Below are positions 34,834 through 36,332 of a stretch of DNA of 36,332 nt, piece after piece. Under the pieces are notes generated by a model, which searched no databases, was not told where the DNA came from, and saw only the letters and a list, made by a program, of their open reading frames with translations. The position numbers and the translations under genes are program-made. Position 1 is the stretch's first letter, and each line of letters starts with the position of its first letter. The stretch covers positions 1-36,332 of the forward strand of contig JAFYPJ010000066.1 of NCBI GenBank assembly GCA_017547545.1, written 5' to 3'. The stretch is from Clostridia bacterium. GTDB lineage: Bacteria; Bacillota; Clostridia; Oscillospirales; CAG-272.

Positions 34834-36083
34834 ATGCATAAGGTTATCCTTCATTGTGATCTAAATTCTTTTTTTGCCTCCGTTGAGGTTAAACACAATC
34901 CCAGGCTAAAGGGAAAACCCGTTGCAGTTTGCGGTTCGATTGAGGAACGCCACGGTATTGTACTTGCAAAAACAAATGAGGCAAAGCGTTTCGGTGTTTC
35001 AACCGGAGAAGCGATATGGCAGGCAAAGCAAAAATGCAGGGATCTTATTATTATTTCTCCTCATTTTGAATTATATGAAAAATATTCGGTAGAAGCAAGA
35101 AAGATCTATTACAGATACACGGACATGGTAGAAAGCTTCGGTATTGATGAATGCTGGCTTGATGTTACCGCAAGCAAGCTGCTTTTCGGCGACGGCTATA
35201 CCATTGCCGAAAAAATAAGGGAGGATATAAAAAAGGAATTGGGGTTAACCATTTCGGTTGGAGTATCCTTTAATAAAATATTTGCAAAATTGGGTTCGGA
35301 TATGAAAAAACCGGATGCTACAACAGTTATACCCTATGAAGACTTTAAAAATATAGTATGGAAGCTGCCAACCGACGAAATGTTGGGAATAGGAAGAGCA
35401 ACAAAAAGAAAATTAGAAAAACACGGAATTTACACATTAGGCCATTTAGCTAATTCTTCCCCTGATTTTTGTAAAAGAATTCTCGGAAAGGTTGGTGTGG
35501 AGCTGTGGAAAAACGCAAACGGACTGGGCAGCAATAAGGTTGCAAAATATAATAATTATGCTCCGGTAAAAAGCATTGGCAGAGGGAACACTTTTGACCA
35601 TGATCTTACAACAAACCAAGAGGTATGGGATATGCTGTATTTCTTTCAGAGGATGTTGCACACCGTTTAAGAGATTCCGCCATATCTGCATCAAAAATAC
35701 AAATTTCCGTGAAAAATGAAGAACTTATATCCCATGATCTCCAGGCCCCCTTGCTCTTTCCAACTCAAAGCTGGGCGGAAATTGCAGAAAAAGCTTATGA
35801 GATATTTATAAAAAATTACACATGGGAAAAAAATGTACGCTCTCTCACGGTAAGGGCAATAGATCTTATTTATGATGATATTCCCTATCAGATCAATTGC
35901 TTTACCGACCAAAGTAAAAGAGAAAAAAACCTTATAAAAGAAATAACCGTTGATAAAATAAGAAAACGTTTTGGACTTAATGCCATTGAAACAGCCACTC
36001 TTTTTTATTTCAGAGCAAAAGCCCCTGTTCCCGGCTCACAGTATGACACCCTGCCTAAACCTCATACATTTGCAGCTCCTTAA
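34834..36083 (+). pseudogene. dinB: DNA polymerase IV/Y-family polymerase, frameshifted by one base
   Basis: Starts at an ATG behind AAGGAG. The first frame encodes the palm, fingers and thumb (LHCDLNSFFASVE, ESFGIDECWLDVT, GVSFNKIFAKLGSDMKKP, LGIGRATKRKLEKHGI) and stops at 35,670 (278 residues). The next frame continues the little-finger domain without loss (LSEDVAHRLRD to the stop at 36,083). One extra T in the run at 35,640-35,642 gives LYFLSEDVAHRLRD and a single 416-residue protein of normal length. The protein as read would lack most of the little-finger domain, which holds DNA and binds the clamp. Y-family polymerases copy past DNA lesions. The break could be a recent mutation, phase variation in a short T run, ribosomal frameshifting, or a sequencing error. 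Apart from that single base the reading frames show no decay, so any loss is very recent. Confidence 0.88.
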
Positions 36084-36190
36084 CTCTTTCTGCTCTTATT
36101 ATACACAACACCAAGTAATTTCTATATATCAAAATTAAGACAAGGTGACCGAATGAACAAGTCCAGTAAAAACGGACAATGAAAAAAACA

Positions 36191-36226
36191 CCCTCCTATG
36201 GTATAATAGAGAAAACCATAGGAGGG
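36191..36226 (+). promoter_or_regulatory. IS hairpin holding the ribosome site, with an internal extended -10
   Basis: CCCTCCTATGG (36,191-36,201) and CCATAGGAGGG (36,216-36,226) are perfect 11-bp arms. The second arm carries the AGGAGG ribosome site for the ATG at 36,235. The extended -10 TGGTATAAT spans the first arm and the loop, putting the transcription start at about 36,214, just before the second arm. Confidence 0.75.
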
Positions 36227-36234
36227 ATTTTTTT

Positions 36235-36332
36235 ATGCCAAGAGAGTATCGACATATAAAACAATATGAAAAGGAAATATTTTCACTAAAGGAACAAGGA
36301 TTAACATACCGTGAGATAGGAGAACGATTGGG
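36235..36332 (+). CDS. IS3-like OrfA / helix-turn-helix transposase subunit, N-terminal fragment
   Basis: 32 codons are visible before the window ends: MPREYRHIKQYEKEIFSLKE followed by QGLTYREIGERLG. The second part is a helix-turn-helix of the kind found in IS3-family OrfA proteins, which bind the IS ends. The start is fixed by the AGGAGG site in the preceding hairpin arm. The family assignment rests on this short stretch and on my recollection of similar clostridial proteins. Confidence 0.65.
   Translation, partial: MPREYRHIKQYEKEIFSLKEQGLTYREIGERL

Larger units (their letters stand above)
36154..36332 (+). mobile_element. Left end of an IS3-like insertion sequence, cut by the window edge
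   Basis: The likely terminus is TG at 36,154, with GTCC...GGAC (36,161-36,177) just inside, as in several IS3-family ends. The start of orfA follows. The element continues beyond the window, so its right end and target duplication cannot be seen. Confidence 0.6.

Noticed and set aside
1..36332. CRISPR arrays, tRNA or rRNA genes, or a defence island
   Set aside because: No regularly spaced repeats, cloverleaf-like sequences or rRNA signatures were seen; the tandem repeats present are coding LRR and Cys modules.

Overview
The window looks like chromosome of a low-G+C Gram-positive anaerobe of the Clostridia, most likely a gut or rumen Oscillospirales/Ruminococcaceae-type organism. The clues are AGGAGG-type ribosome sites, near-consensus sigma-A promoters with 17-nt spacers at most transcription units, a Bacillus-type SOS box, a MecA adaptor, a type III glutamine synthetase, BspA-like leucine-rich repeat proteins with SLH anchors, and a CsaB pyruvyltransferase. 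The species cannot be named from sequence alone. No tRNA, rRNA or CRISPR array was seen.

Layout. (1) 1-12,949, all minus strand: three very large exported mosaic proteins (one runs off the left edge) with an alanyl-tRNA editing gene between the second and third. They draw on a shared set of modules: BspA-type LRRs, Cys-rich CxxC modules, a GEY-type beta module that may be undescribed, InlB-type B-repeats, and an SLH triplet in one of them. (2) 13,077-17,690, minus: a fructose-6-phosphate aldolase/transaldolase, an NfeD - SPFH - small membrane protein operon, and glnN. (3) 17,738-23,113, minus: a tight GH116 - NodB deacetylase-like - GH78 operon behind a perfect-consensus promoter; none of the three has a signal peptide, so this looks like cytoplasmic glycoside processing. 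(4) 23,250-26,723, plus: an exported GHL10 protein, a MecA-like adaptor, a family 4 uracil-DNA glycosylase and an AEC transporter. (5) 26,724-27,741: a worn accessory patch with an IS200-like left-end remnant, an ankyrin-repeat pseudogene and a 58-residue membrane protein. (6) 27,878-30,745, minus: secA. (7) 30,780-33,076, plus: a GT4-CsaB fusion, followed by a cluster of hairpins. (8) 33,318-34,685, minus: a two-gene operon of a small membrane protein and a ComEC-like metallo-beta-lactamase protein. (9) 34,740-36,083, plus: an SOS-controlled Y-family polymerase broken by a one-base deletion. (10) From about 36,154: the left end of an IS3-like element, apparently inserted into a hairpin.

How the genes fit together. 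SecA would export the surface proteins. CsaB-type pyruvylation of the secondary cell-wall polymer is the usual anchor for SLH domains such as those on the 1000-residue LRR protein, so that protein and the GT4-CsaB enzyme probably belong to one cell-surface system. The 1366-residue protein lacks TTA, CTA and TCA codons over more than 1000 consecutive codons, which suggests it is a dominant secreted product. Mobile-element activity is concentrated at 26.7-27.5 kb and at the right edge. Both IS ends there carry an unusual regulatory layout in which a promoter sits inside a hairpin that would otherwise hide the ribosome site.
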